Assembly (NCBI RefSeq): GCF_009905375.1
Contig: NC_133650.1
Span: 66,219,669-66,283,668, forward strand
Length of the DNA stretch: 64,000 nucleotides
DNA from: Apium graveolens
Lineage: Eukaryota; Streptophyta; Magnoliopsida; Apiales; Apiaceae
Reading direction: 5' to 3'
The number at the start of each line of letters is the position of its first letter. Position 1 is the first letter of the stretch. Shown here piece after piece: positions 1 to 11,532 of the stretch. The translations under genes and the position numbers were made by a program. The notes beneath the pieces were generated by a model. The model was not told the origin of the DNA, ran no database searches, and saw only the letters and a program-made list of their open reading frames with translations.

Positions 1-793
1 AGTGGCCAGATGCAGGGATTATTTATCCCATTTCTGAAAGTTCTTGGGTGAGTCCAGACCAAAGAAGGGATGTATCACAGTTGTTGCTAATGAGAAGAAT
101 GAGCTCATTCCTACTTGAACAGTCATGGGATGGAGAGTTTGTATGGACTACAGGAAGCTGAAGAAGGCCACAAGGAAGGATCACTTCCCTCTGCCTTTCA
201 TTGACCAGATGTTTGACCAGTTGGCTGGTCACGAGTATTACTGTCTTCTGGATGGTTATTCGGGTTACAATCAGATTTGTATCGCTCCAGAAGATCAAGA
301 GAAGACTACCCTCACTTGTCCATTTAATACTTTCGCCTTCAGATGAGTTTCTTTTGGTCTGTGTGGTGCCCCAGCCACATTTCAGAGATGTATGATGGCC
401 ATCTTTTCTGATATGATTGGCCCAAATGTGGAGGTGTTCATGGATGACTTCTCTGTATTTGATGATTCTTTTGATGAATGCTTGCAGAATCTTGGACATG
501 TTCTCAAGAGATGTGTTGAGACCAACTTGGTTCTCAAGTGGGAGAAATATCATTTTTCGGTGCACCAGGGCATTATTCTTGGTCACAAGGTTTCTAGTAA
601 GGGTCTTGAGGTGGAAAAAGCCAAGATGGGGGTCATTGAAAATCTTCCTCCACCAATTTCTGTTAAGGGAATTCATAGTTTTCTTGGTCATGCGGGCTTC
701 TATAGGCGTTTCATCAAGGACTTCTCTAAGATTTCGAAGCCATTGTGCAGTTTTCTAGAGAAAGATTTCCCTTTCAAGTTTGATGATGAGTGA
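1..793 (+). pseudogene. pol: Athila reverse transcriptase, broken, 5' end outside window
   Basis: This part of pol copied element RNA into cDNA. Recognisable RT blocks are the fingers region with CMDYRKL and HFPLPFIDQM (about 145-210), the DGYSGYNQI block (250-275) and the active-site block FMDDFS (about 440-455), in which the two aspartates survive. The reading frame is broken: the first 120 bases need a frame change near base 58-62, a TGA falls at 344-346 just before the SFGLCGAPATFQ block, and a TGA at 791-793 separates RT from RNase H. Upstream gag and protease are off the window. Lineage assignment rests on the Athila-like block sequence and on the downstream gene order. Confidence 0.85.
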
Positions 794-2128
794 CTTTCCT
801 CTTTTGAGACATTGAAGAAGAGTTTAATCTCGGCACATGTCATAACTGCACCTGACTGAAATGAACCTTTTGAGATGATGTGCGATACAGGTGACTATGC
901 AGTTGGAGCAGTTCTTGGGCAGAGAAAGAACAATATATTTCATGTGGTCTACTACGCTAGTAAGACCTTGAATGGTGCTCAACTGAATTATACTACTACG
1001 GAGAAAGAGCTTTTGGCTATTGTCTATGGTTTTGAGAAATTTAGATCTTATCTACTCGGGACGAAGGTGACAGTTTTCACTGATCACGTTGTAATTCGTT
1101 ATCTCGTGTCGAAGAAGGACTCGAAGCCAAGGTTGATTCGATGGGTTCTTTTACTTCAGGAGTTTGAGTTAGAGATCAAGGACAAAAAAGGGACTAAAAA
1201 TCAAGTCGCTGATCATCTTTCGCGTTTAGAGAACCCTAATGCTACTTCACTGGAAAAGATATTGATAAATGAGTCTTTTCCCGTGGAGCAGTTGTTTGAA
1301 GTGCAAGAGGAAGAACCATGGTTCGCAGACATTGTGAACTACCTTGTGAGCAATGTCATGCCTCCCGATTTATCGTACGCTCAAAGGAAGAAGTTTTTGC
1401 ATGAAGTGAAGTGGTATATGTGGGATGAGCTGTATCTTTTTCGACAAGGAGCTGACCAAATCATCAGGAGATGTATTCCGTACAGTGAAACGGGGGGGGG
1501 GGGGGTCTTGCAAGATTACCACTCAACGGCTTATGGAGGACATTATGGGGGAGAAAAGATAACATCTCGTATTCTTCAAGAAGGTTTCTTTTGGCCAACC
1601 TTGTTTAAAGATGCTCATCAATTCATTTTGAAATGTGATCGATGTCAACGTGTGGGTAATATGTCTAAAAGGGATGAGATGCCTCTTAATGTGCTTCTTG
1701 AGGTTGAAGTCTTCGATGTTTGGGGAATTGACTTCATGGGGCTATTTGTCTTATCTTGTAATAATCAGTATATCTTGTTGGCAGTTGATTATGTGTCGAA
1801 ATGGGTTGAAGGTATGGCGTTGCCAACGAACGATGCAAAAGTGGTGCTTAATTTTCTTCACAAGCAGATATTCACCAGGTTTGGAACTCCAAGAGTCATA
1901 ATCAGTGATGAGGGGTCACATTTTTGCAATCAGAAATTCACTACTATGATGCAAAGGTATAATGTGAATCATCACATTGTTACGGCTTATCATCCTCAGA
2001 CAAATGGTCAAGTTGAGGTGTCTAACAGAGAGATCATGTGTATCTTGGAGAAAGTTGTGTGTCCATCGAGGAAGGACTGGTCTTTGAATCTTGATGAAGC
2101 TGTCTGGGCGTATCGAACAGCGTAAAAG
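794..2128 (+). pseudogene. pol: Athila RNase H and integrase core
   Basis: The longest open stretch is 875-2125 (416 residues), ended by TAA inside a YRTA-KTPLG block that is normally continuous. RNase H (about 850-1215) keeps its acidic residues in CDTGDY, EKELLA, FTDH and VADHLSRL. Integrase follows with an HHCC zinc module (about 1517-1660, ending KCDRCQR) and the core triad: D in GIDFMG, D in SDEGSHF and E in [10 protein letters not shown]. RNase H removes the RNA strand; integrase inserts the cDNA. A TGA before codon 1 of this stretch and the internal TAA show it is not expressed as an intact polyprotein. Confidence 0.85.
1492..1505 (+). repeat. 14-base G homopolymer inside integrase reading frame
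   Basis: An uninterrupted run of 14 G lies between the end of RNase H and the integrase zinc module. The reading frame stays open across it and gives a short glycine run. Homopolymer runs of this length are prone to slippage and to sequencing error, so the exact count is uncertain. Confidence 0.8.
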
Positions 2129-2608
2129 ACTCCGTTGGGAATGTCTCTGTATCAGTTGGTTTATGGTAAGGGGTGTCATTTGCCTGTGGAGCTAGAGCAT
2201 AAAGCGTATTGGGCTTTGAAGAAATTGAATCTGGATTTGGATGCAGCTGGTAAGAAGAGGATGCTTCAATTAAATGAGGTCGATGAGTTTCGATTTCAAG
2301 CTTATGAGAATAATAAAATGTACAAGGAGAAAGTCAAGAGGTGGCACGATCGAGGTCTAGTGCTCAAATCATTTATGTTGGGGTAACAAGTTTTTCTATT
2401 CAAGTCTCGTCTCCGTCTGTTTCCTGGAAAGTTGAAGTCAAGATGGTCAGGGCCGTTCGTTGTCAAATCTGTGTTTCCACATGGAGCGATGGAGATTTTT
2501 GAGAATGATGCGGGCTAAACATTCAAGGTAAATGGCCAGAGGTTGAAGTATTACTATGGTGACATGACAAACCGCAAGGTGGTTAGTGCCGTTTTGTTGT
2601 CCGTTTGA
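2129..2608 (+). pseudogene. pol: Athila integrase C-terminal region
   Basis: In frame with the upstream integrase after its TAA, this stretch carries [20 protein letters not shown], then a lysine-rich helix region. After a further stop at 2384-2386 come the GPFVV motif and a basic end. It is the DNA-binding C-terminal part of integrase. Stops at 2384 and about 2517 break it. The ORF ends near 2608, about 590 bases before the next gene. Confidence 0.75.
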
Positions 2609-2764
2609 TCTCAAGTTTCTATGTCAAGCTAACGATGTTAAACAAGCGCTTCTTGGGAGGCAACCCAAGTTTGTTGTACATTAATAAGTAGAGGAAACAA
2701 GAAGAAAAGATAAAATCACAAAAAAAATCAGAAAAACAGAAAAATTCAGGGCCAACTTCAGAAG

Positions 2765-2915
2765 CCAGGTGCGCCCACGCTGATCTAGCGCGTGGCCGCA
2801 CTGAAATTACTGAGACACGGCGCGCCCGCACTGATCTAGCACATGGCCGCGCCGATTTGGAAGAAGTAGAGCGCGCCCGCGCTGTCTTAGCGCACATCCG
2901 CGCCGAGGTCCTGGC
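2765..2915. repeat. GC-rich repeated module between pol and env-position ORF
   Basis: Three to four degenerate copies of a unit of about 55 bases, each with a GCGCGCCCGC-like start, a CTGATCTAGC-like centre and a GTGGCCGCGCC-like end, stand out from AT-rich surroundings. Each unit is partly self-complementary. A related module recurs in the Athila LTR at about 5858-5915. Copies differ by scattered C-to-T and G-to-A changes. Confidence 0.7.
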
Positions 2916-3070
2916 TCAGAAAAATAAAAATAGCAATTTTGAAGAGGAAAAACGGGATTTTTGCTACAAAATCAATTCCTACCCAAATTTTACTCCCCCA
3001 CATCCCAAATTTCCCTCTACAAATCAAACCCATTATTCCCACTATTCCCATAATCAAATCCCACTTCGAT

Positions 3071-3140
3071 CTTATATATAATTCTCTTTTCACCTCCTAT
3101 AAATATATACACTTATACACAAACTTCTTCACCACTTCAC
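3071..3140 (+). promoter_or_regulatory. Candidate internal promoter for the env-position ORF
   Basis: TATATATA (3073-3080) and TATAAATATA (3098-3107) precede a pyrimidine- and CA-rich leader of about 70-100 bases that ends at the ATG at 3202. Spacing fits a TATA box with a start about 30 bases downstream. The ORF lies about 600 bases past the end of pol, so it would need either its own promoter or splicing. This is sequence pattern only; no transcript evidence is available. Confidence 0.4.
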
Positions 3141-3201
3141 AAATTTCTCAAACACAAATTCTCTCTCAAATACAAACTCTTATTTTCTCTACTCAATTCC
3201 A

Positions 3202-4418
3202 ATGGCACCCAAGAGACAAAGAACACAAGTAAGCAGCAACACCATCGATTCTTATAGTGCGGGTGATGTGAGGCCTAGGTTTTCTACTCTCGAGGATGAA
3301 GCGGAGTATACGAGGCTTCTCTCGAAGCCTATCATCAAGGAGAGAGATTTTCTGCCATCGGAGAAGGATGTAAGCTGTTGGAGATGATTCTGGAGATGGG
3401 TTGGGTTCCTTTTTGCGAGGCTCCCGCTGCTATGCCTATGAGTGTTGTGCGAGAGTTTTTTGCTAATGCGAAGGTGGAGAAGAATGGCTTCACGGTGGTG
3501 CGAGGGATGACTGTGGAGTACAGTGCTGATGCTATTAGGAGAGTGATTGAGCAGCCTGCGAGGAAGCCCGGGAAGGACACTTAGAATGAGAAGACTCCGG
3601 AAGACTTTGATCTCGATCTTATTGTTGCTACACTATGCATGTCTGACACACACTAGAAGATCAAGAGGGGCACTACTGAGTACCCTAAGTTCCCAGCTTC
3701 CAGCATGAATAGGTTTTCCCGTGCATGGAACGTATTTATTTGTGCTAACATCATGCCATCTTCGCATGTGCATGAGATTACTGTGGAGCGTGTACGGCTG
3801 TTGTGGGGAATTCTTCAGGGCAATTATGTAGATCTTGGGATGGTGATTTATCAGGGTATTCTGAAGTTCTTGAGGGGGAGTACCAAGGGGTCTATACTGT
3901 ATGCGTCTGTTGTGATGAAATTATGCGTGGCAGTTGGTGTTCATTGGCCAGCATATGAGCAGTTGCAGATCCCGAGTGCTCCTATTGATAGCACTACTTT
4001 TGCTACGATGCAAGGGTGGGATGGAGGCAAGCCCGATCTGAAGGGGCTTGGTTATACTTTTGACCATCTACCTGGTGGGAGGCCAACTGTTGGGGCCACC
4101 CAGACGAGCAGGACTGCTTGGAGATCTCAGCTAGGAGGTGAGGCGGGGCCATCATAGCAGGCACATGAGGAGGAGGAAGGAGATTATGTTGGAGCTGGCA
4201 TAAGCATGGTGCAGTATAGGCGTCTGGCTAGGAGGATGGATGCGATGCATGATATCCACAGCAGGTTGCACGTGATCTCACCCAGGCATTGGGGACAACT
4301 TTCAGAGCCACCGGTGTTGACATCCAGTGGCCGGTATTTGGTGAAGACTCTGTGTATCCACCTCCAGACATGCCTGACACTCCACCCGTTTAGGGTGAGG
4401 ATCCTGATTCGGATTAGG
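3202..4418 (+). pseudogene. Athila env-position ORF (plant transposon protein), broken
   Basis: It starts MAPKRQRTQ at 3202. The first 56 codons run to about 3368, where one missing base shifts the frame. The continuation (3378-4157, about 260 codons) has stops at 3582 and 3654 but otherwise stays in one frame. It contains EYSADAIRRVI and a mostly helical, conserved-looking core. A TAG at 4155 and another shift near 4265 break the acidic C-terminal tail. The position after pol is where Athila elements carry an env-like gene. The protein resembles the family annotated as putative plant transposon protein, and I see no clear signal peptide or transmembrane segment. Function is unknown; the copy is dead. 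Confidence 0.7.
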
Positions 4419-5600
4419 TATGCCTGATTCCTTACTATTACCTTCACTGAGGATAATGGATATTTTAAGTTTGGGGTAGTAGTTGAAGGAATATGTTTTG
4501 TGTGAGTCGCATATAGTTTGCATATTCATGATAGTTTAGTTCATATAGTTGCATAATTTTCCATGTAGTTTTTTTTATTTTTGGTAGTTTTTATGGTAGT
4601 TTGTTCATATAGTTCATGCATTTGCATAATAACATAATCCCGTAGATAATTTTTCTGATTGACTTGTGATTTTGATGCTAGTGTAGTGATGTTGTATTTA
4701 GTGATGTTAAGTCTTAACGATTTGATTTGCATGCTAGAGACAACTGTATTTCACTAAGTCTTATAGGTTGCTAAAGTACTAGATCATGGTCATGGTTTGT
4801 TTGTTTGTCGAGGTTTAATCACTTGTTTATATTTAGAATTTAGGATATTCTCTTAATAATAAATTAGCATGGATTTTTATAAATTGGAGAAAAGTTGGAT
4901 TTCATTGCTTGTTGTTGTGGCTAGGTGTCAAATGGCTAGTAGCCGGCTCATATTTATATGAGTAGTCTAGGGTTGAACGAGATGGAGTGAAACGCACTCG
5001 TTTAGAAATTATGAAAAAGAAAAAAAAGAGAAAAAATATGAGTGTTATGTATAATTGATCACGAGTAGGATCTTTAGTACTCGAGTTATTAAGTTCTTAG
5101 GGGACTTTGTGCCTAGTGACCTAAGGCTTTTATAGTCTGGGATCCGCTAACATAACGCTCGCTACATGGGTATTATTGTATAAGTCTTTTGTGGACCTCA
5201 CTCATTGCACGATCAAATAAGCATATGTGTGTTGTTTTGTTTGAATAAAAGCATGAATCCATATAAAACTCCAATATAAGAATTGAAGTGTTATAAGTTA
5301 TTTTGAGTCTAGCTTTTATTCTGTTTATAATCTTGTGATTGCTTTGATGAATAGTGAGTCATGATTATTGATCTAGTAGCGATTGTATATCTGTAAGCAG
5401 TTGCACACACGCATGTCTTTGGTTTGTAGATTGATTTGTGAGGTTTGATTGATCTTATGCAAATAACTGCATTTGTTGAGATGTTGCTTGTTGATGGGTT
5501 AGTTATTCTATTGGGGATCGTTGCATTCATTTAGTTGCATTCATGCATTTTTATTTCTTGTTCTTTGAGTCTGTTTATGCTTGAGGACAAGCATCGATTC
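4419..5600 (+). other. Athila non-coding spacer before 3' LTR
   Basis: About 1.2 kb of AT-rich DNA with no credible coding sequence. A purine run, AAGTTTGGGGTAG (4469-4481), looks like an extra or decayed polypurine tract more than 1 kb upstream of the true one. The rest resembles the long 3' untranslated spacer usual in Athila elements. Confidence 0.6.
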
Positions 5601-5613
5601 AAGTTTGGGGGTA
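5601..5613 (+). other. Athila polypurine tract
   Basis: AAGTTTGGGGGTA lies directly before TGTTGAG, the start of the 3' LTR. This is the primer site for plus-strand cDNA synthesis. Confidence 0.75.
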
Positions 5614-6840
5614 TGTTGAGTGGCATTTATGACACTTTATTACGCTCCGTAAAGTTTTGAATTGGTGTAAATGTACTCAAGTTGGTATTTTAATGTGTTT
5701 TCTAGTGTTTTTGCATTTCAGGCATTATTCTAAGAATTAGGTGAATTAGCATTATTTTGGTGCTAATATGGTGTTAGGATGTTGTCAAAAGAATAAAGCT
5801 CCGGAAGCCAACTCGATTGCAGCAGGAACTGAAGAATTTCAGAAGTTTTTCTAGAAGCACGGCGCGCCCGCGACGGTCTAGCGCGCGGATGAAGCGCGCG
5901 GCCGCGCCGGATCAGGATCCCAGAATCCTGATTCTAGTTGATTTATAATTGGAGGACTTCTATCTTGCATGTGATGCTATATATACTAAAATAAAGGATG
6001 TTTTCTAGAGACGGATACATCAGAGCACAAGGAGAGCCGTAAGAAGACAGTGTTAGCACGATTCAACGAAGACGGAGATCTTGTTTTTACTTGTGAATCT
6101 TTGTTCTAAGTTGTAACTTGGATTCTAGTTTTCTTATTCGTGAACCTTACTCTTGTTTCGTACTTGGTTTTATTATTTATTCAGTATAAAGACTACATTT
6201 ATTATACCATGCTTTCATCGGAACCCACGTTGATGACGAGTCCGATTATGGGCTAATTGTTATCGTGGGGTTCTAGCGGATTTATTTATGGATTTCTTTA
6301 GTTAAATTGTTTCGATACCTTAATGTGTGGTGATTATATGATAACCTGGTATTGGTTTTGCTTATTCGTCTTATGAGCGTCACGAACTTATAAGATAGCG
6401 TGTCAATCTTTAATGAAGTGACGGTGAATTTAAGGATTTAGAACTTGCCATGCTAGCATAGGTTCATGTGTTATAGTTATGCATGATTCGTAGGTAATTT
6501 TAACCATCTTACTTGCCCTATGTAATCACGATAGATAACTTGTACTTTAAACCGTTATGTTGTCAAATTCTATAGACATATAGGGTCTCAATACAATTGG
6601 TGTATATTCAGCTTCTATCTATTTTGTGGATATCTGGTAGTATGGTATTCGTGCAACGAAAGTTGGCGTTTATCAGTTTCATGTTATCTGATTAGTGTCA
6701 TCATCATTACATGCTAGGTTAAGAACGAAAAGACTATTGAATGAAGTATTTAATGAAGTTAGAATCCCATGTTTGTCATATATATTAATTCAATCATTCT
6801 TATTCTCTTAGTTATAATTGTTAGTTTAATTCTTAGTTAT
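5614..6840 (+). repeat. Athila 3' LTR, first part
   Basis: It begins TGTTGAGTGG after the polypurine tract. It carries a GC-rich self-complementary module at about 5858-5915 similar to the one at 2765-2915. Element B interrupts it after GTTAT (6836-6840). The LTR continues for only 23 more bases (31818-31840) before a SIRE LTR replaces its end. Confidence 0.8.
6836..6840. repeat. Target site duplication of element B, left copy
   Basis: GTTAT at 6836-6840 matches GTTAT at 31813-31817, flanking the outer ends of the two B LTRs. Five bases is the normal length for a gypsy integrase. Confidence 0.9.
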
Positions 6841-9008
6841 TGTAATAACCCCAATTTTTGGAAATTTTTTGAAACCCTTATGAATAGTGTTTTGCTGAAT
6901 GAGAAAACTTTTCATGCCACACTATGTAGGGGTTCTGTTATTGGTCTTCTGGGATATTATTATACTCTATGTGGTATATAAGTGTATGCAAAGATCGTCA
7001 GAATCCAATTCCGAACACTTTGATTTTTCCCGGAAATCCACTAGATACGGAAAGAATTGAGTATAAGATAACAGGATAAAAAGGATTTAAATTAAAGGAT
7101 TATAAGAGAGGATCATAAAAGGAATATAATGTATTGAGAAAGGTTAAGGAAATCCAAGTAATAAGATCCCGGGTATGATCCCTCAAACGATAAACGAAAA
7201 TGAAAGTTAAGCGAACCGTATAACAGATCAGCGGTCATTAGGCAAACAATTAGGAAGTTAATCAAAGAGATTAGAGGGGATGATGTCATCCAACCAATGG
7301 GAAGAGGACAAGGAGGGAAGGATGACACCACAAGATGACATAAGCATGACATAGGAGGGAAGGAAGTGTGGTTGAATTATAACCACACAAAATCAAGGTT
7401 AATTAGGTAATTAACCAAAAACAAAACAAATCAATAATCAACCAACCAAGCCAAACATTTCATTTTCACCAAAAAAACACAAACTTTTCATTTCCTTCTT
7501 CCTAGCTCTCGGCTTTTGCCATTTTCAAAGGAAAGAAAAATCCAAAACCAAGATCCAAGCTTTGTTAAATCATGAGGTAATTATCTTAGGTTCCTTATAC
7601 ATAGATATAGCTATCCCATGAGTTTAAGCTTCTAATTCCTTCACAATCTCTTCCAATAAATCATGGAAGAAGATGGTGAATAGTGTTTTTCAAGAACTAA
7701 ATTTTTTGTTCTTGAAGTTTTGTTTAGTTTAAGCTTGGATAAGGCCTTTAAGGGTGATTCCAAGCCATTTTCTTGATTCTCCACTCTCCAAGGAAGGTAT
7801 AAACTCCAAACCCTAGCTTTAGTTTTGAGTAATTAGGAATGAATATGATTGATATAGCATATGTGAAGCATGATGCTTCATTGTTTAAAGTTTGGTTGAG
7901 TTGGTAGAGATTAGTTGGTTTTATGGTATTTTTGGGGTTGTAAATCTTGATAATTAGTTAAGGAACCTAAGTAAAGCTTTTAGTACATGTGGGAAATAAG
8001 TATAAATTGTTAATGTGGAGTTGTTGGGGCTGTTATGATGTAGGATGGATGGAGTTTTGATTGGGTTGTGAATTGGGATTGATTGGTGGTTGTTTTGGAA
8101 TGGTTTAAATTTGGGAAATCGCGTAAACATAGCCGTCGTAATGCCCGATTTACCGTAGACTGTTTTTGTTCTTAACATCAGAACCCTTGAACTCAATGCT
8201 AGGTTTTGACCATTGCCATGTTTAGATATTTCATGTTACAAGCTTCGTTTTGATATGTGGTTCATTTGATTCCGATGAACGGTTTAAGAGAAACGGTCGT
8301 TTTAAGTAACGACGTTTCGCGAACGAACCCTTACCCCTCGCCTTACTTTGAAACATAGGTTAAAGACCTTAAAAGACTAATTGAAGTATGAAACATTTAT
8401 GTAAAGTGTAATAGGCAGTTGGTAAGACACTTGCGAAAGAATCTCCTTAAAACTCGTAATGGTTAATTTATTAAAAATGGTGGAGCCGAGGGTACTCGAG
8501 TGACTTAAGAGAATCAGTAAGCGCAAAGCGAGCGTTAGAGTCTAAGTTGGTTAATGTATAGATTTACAAGTGACTTTGGTTTAATTCCAACTTACTTGTT
8601 GTTTATAGGTTACCAGACTCGTCCCGAGCCATTCGTAACCCCCAGTCGCTCAGGCAAGTTTTCTATCCGTTATACTGTTGTTGTGATGTATACACTTGTA
8701 TATGCATTATCTTGTAATAGATGCATGACGGTTATATTAGCAAATTCTTGCGATATATTGTAGCATGTGATATGGTACATATGCATGCCTGTTTCGTATT
8801 CTTGCCATATATATCTGTTGGTTCAGTTGATAATACCTATGCTAGAGAATAGCGGTAAATTGCATATACCCTTAGTATAGGGACCCAAAGGTAAAAACAT
8901 TTTCTAAAACCGGGAGTCGAGGATCCCGAGTAGATTATATATATATATATTTATATATATATGGTTATAGTTTTCAAAACTATTAATGAATAAGGTTTAT
9001 TCGATAAC

Positions 9009-9226
9009 TTTATTTTATTATCGAATATTATTTCGAATATTCATCCGAGGACTTATGACTCCTTTATTTTATTATTGAATATTATTTCGAATATTCATCC
9101 GAGGACTTATGACTCCTTTATTTTATTATTGAATATTATTTCGAATATTCATTCGAGGGCTTATGTCTCAGCTTAATTTATTTATTGAATATTATTTGAA
9201 TATTCATTTGAGGATCTATGACTCCG
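9009..9226. repeat. 54-base tandem repeat in B 5' LTR, three units plus a decayed one
   Basis: Units at 9009-9062, 9063-9116 and 9117-9170, followed by a diverged 56-base copy. Each holds GAATATTATTTCGAATATTC, a near-palindrome, and GAGGACTTATGACTCC. The right LTR has one unit more. Confidence 0.85.
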
Positions 9227-10828
9227 ATTATTTGCTGAGATATATTCTTTATTTTATTAAAGAATAATGTTTCGATAATCAAACTTATTTTTGATTATTC
9301 AAATAAAGATAGTACTTTTGTATAAGTATATCTTTGATTCTTTAATTTTCATTCAAGTAAGAGTTTTAAAACTTCTACTTCAATTATTTTTATAAATATT
9401 ATTCTTTATGGAAATATTATTTAAATAATAATATTCAGATATTTTCTAATATATCGGGACTGATTTATTTTAATAAATCAGCAGTACTCCAAACATTCTT
9501 AAAAATGTTTTCGAGTCTTCAAAATGATTTTTAAAGTTAGAATGGACCCCAAAACTCATTTTTTTTATATTTAAGATCTTCCTTTCAAAGGGGATTTAAA
9601 TACTCGCTCAAAACCTGGGGGATCCAGCTCTATGGTGCATTTTACATTCGCAACGTGGTTGCTGTTTTGAGAAAACAAATGAATTGATTACTTAGCCAAC
9701 GTTCGGGAAGTAAGCCTATCTAATTGAGTCGGCATAAGCGACAGGCCGGGGTACGGTCTATCAAAGTGTAAGTGGCTGGGTGGCAGTCCATCAACGCGTA
9801 AGAGGCCGGGTGGCGGTCCAACACAAGGTCCTTATGTGGCCAGGGTGATGACCGGTGGGAGATTCATCCATCTACTAGTAGAAAAGGTTACTTATTGGTA
9901 TCTTTGCCTGATCAGCAAGATATCAGGTTTATGCCAAAATTCTTTCCTTTCCAAATTTATTGGATATTGCAATTCTGTTCATACTTTACAGGACAGAGGT
10001 TTTCAGGAAACATATGTATATATATAGGTGTATATATATATCGGGACTTAATAAAGTATATCATAACTTCATTTCCTTCAAAATATTTCAAAGATTGAAT
10101 CTATTCAAGTCTCATCTTGTAGTCTCATCAGTGTGATGAACTTTTGAAACTAATTATAACTTGAACGGTGCTAGTTCAAGTAGTATTTGGAAAAGAAATA
10201 AGTATATTGGAGTATCTTGTAACTTCATCTTTTAAACTTATATCTAGTAAATGATTATCTTATGCATGACAAAGATTTTTAGAAAAACGTTGAGACAAGG
10301 TTAGATATATGAGATCACCTTGCAACGATATTGTTATACAGTTATACACTGGAACTCTGTGTGTATTATGCATGGAAGAGGACTTCCCATATTTTGAAAA
10401 GTATATATGTATATATACTGAATATTTTGTGACTTCATCGCATTAAGATATCAAACTTGGTTCATTTCTTTTGACCAAGACTTTCATGAGTACTATGAGA
10501 AGGCTCATATATTGTTAATCATTATACATATTATTTTGGTGGGCTTGCTGCTCACCCTTGCTTTCTTCTTTCATCACACAACATCAGATAGACAAGATGA
10601 ACAGGACCAAGCTCCCAATTCACGAGCGAATAGGAAACATTCCGCAGTTTCCTATAGGCGTTGATGTCGCTGTAGCTGAGGTAGGAACTACCAATAGGCT
10701 AGGCTTTCAACTTTTGATGTATCAGATTATGTATATTTATGAATTGTAATAATGGCAAAGAAAATGTAAATTTATTCAGAAAACCTTTTAAGGTGTATTG
10801 GCAGATAATTGTGGAATAAAATGACTTG

Positions 10829-10833
10829 TGATT
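10829..10833. repeat. Target site duplication of element A, left copy
   Basis: TGATT precedes TGATAGGG, the start of A, and is repeated at 21874-21878. The empty site is visible in the other B LTR (about 31648-31652), which has TGATT once. This proves the insertion. Confidence 0.95.
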
Positions 10834-11403
10834 TGATAGGGATAAATAAATTATGATTGTATAATTAAATACTGCATTAATTGTACAAGCTGTGGGCTGC
10901 TAGGCCCAATAAAAAGATATATGATATTCAGACCAGAAAGGTTAAGCCTGATGGACCAGATCAGGCCTGGTGGAATAAAAAAGGCCCAAAAGCCCTGATT
11001 ATTAATTAATTTCGTAATTAATTAATAAGGGAGAAATCAGATGTTGAAAAGAGTCCCGATAAGGATATAAATCCTTAGAGATTAGCCTCAAGGGGACCTA
11101 AAAGGATAAGGAATCAGCTTCCTACTTCCTAGGACTCCTAAGTCTATCCTAATTCAGAGGCTTGTCCACCAAGTCTCCTATACCAAGTCCAATTCAAGGA
11201 CCACCAACATCTATATAAGGGGTCTCACCCCACAGATCAGAACTACGTTTTTTGACTTGATCCTTGGCAATCAGCAAGGTACGTAGGCATCTTGTTAAGG
11301 CAGATTGAGTCACGAAACACAAGAGCAGTCAAATCGAGCCTTGGAGCTCACGTTCCTTAGTATTAAATACTGCAATTATATACAGTAGTTTTAATCCATA
11401 ACA
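10834..11403 (+). repeat. Element A 5' LTR
   Basis: It runs from TGATAGGG to CCATAACA, 570 bases, matching 21304-21873 with one mismatch seen. It includes the imperfect palindrome ATTAATTAATTTCGTAATTA, several GGCCCA words and the promoter at about 11212. Confidence 0.95.
11212..11219 (+). promoter_or_regulatory. TATA box of element A
   Basis: TATATAAGG lies about 185 bases before the LTR end, followed by TCTCACCCCACA, a plausible transcription start region. The same box is in the C LTR as CTATATAAGG (about 41679-41688). Confidence 0.6.
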
Positions 11404-11405
11404 TT

Positions 11406-11423
11406 TGGCGCCGTCTGTGGGAA
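11406..11423 (+). other. Element A primer binding site
   Basis: TGGCGCCGTCTGTGGGAA starts two bases after the LTR. It is the site where a host tRNA 3' end primes minus-strand synthesis. The start TGGCGCC fits a tRNA ending GGCGCCA, probably Asp type with mismatches. Confidence 0.75.
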
Positions 11424-11472
11424 CAACGCAACAACAACCATGGTGAGAACAACGCAACAACAACCATGGCGA
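11421..11472 (+). repeat. 26-base tandem duplication in the A leader
   Basis: 11421-11446 and 11447-11472 are the same 26-base unit with one difference (CATGGTGA versus CATGGCGA). Element C has only one unit here. The duplication doubles the start codon: ATG at 11440 and the true gag ATG at 11466. Confidence 0.9.
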
Positions 11473-11532
11473 GAACACGGAGAACAACCAGCACTCTGGA
11501 GGAGGGAACACCATCAGGGACAACCCAGGTGA
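11440..11532 (+). CDS. Upstream ORF overlapping the gag start in element A
   Basis: The first ATG after the primer site opens a 30-codon frame ending TGA at 11530-11532. It is out of frame with gag (offset 26) and overlaps it by 67 bases. It was created by the 26-base duplication and is absent in C. If used, it would reduce gag-pol initiation; its peptide resembles no known protein. Both ATGs sit in the same ACCATGG context, so the upstream one is not obviously weaker. Confidence 0.45.
   Translation: MVRTTQQQPWREHGEQPALWRREHHQGQPR

Larger units (their letters stand above)
6841..10833 (+). repeat. Element B 5' LTR, first part
   Basis: It starts TGTAATAACC and is about 98% similar to 27602-31630 where compared. 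It contains short open frames, none with codon conservation between the two LTR copies that would suggest a gene. It holds a 54-base tandem repeat (9009-9226), AT microsatellites (8936-8962, 10017-10042) and a stretch near 9710-9840 with repeated GGCCGGG/GGCGGTCCA-like phrases. The LTR resumes at 21879 after element A. Confidence 0.9.

Noticed and set aside
6841..6850. Element B as a solo LTR
   Set aside because: A second LTR, primer site, purine tract and a matching GTTAT duplication at 31813 show a full element.
8936..8962. AT microsatellites (also 10017-10042 and 59690-59710) as regulatory TATA boxes
   Set aside because: Simple AT repeats without a downstream gene or leader; their length differs between the two B LTRs.
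7113..10749. Several short open frames in the B LTR, for example 8554-8763 and 10558-10749
   Set aside because: They recur in the right LTR with no better conservation than the DNA around them and match no known protein.
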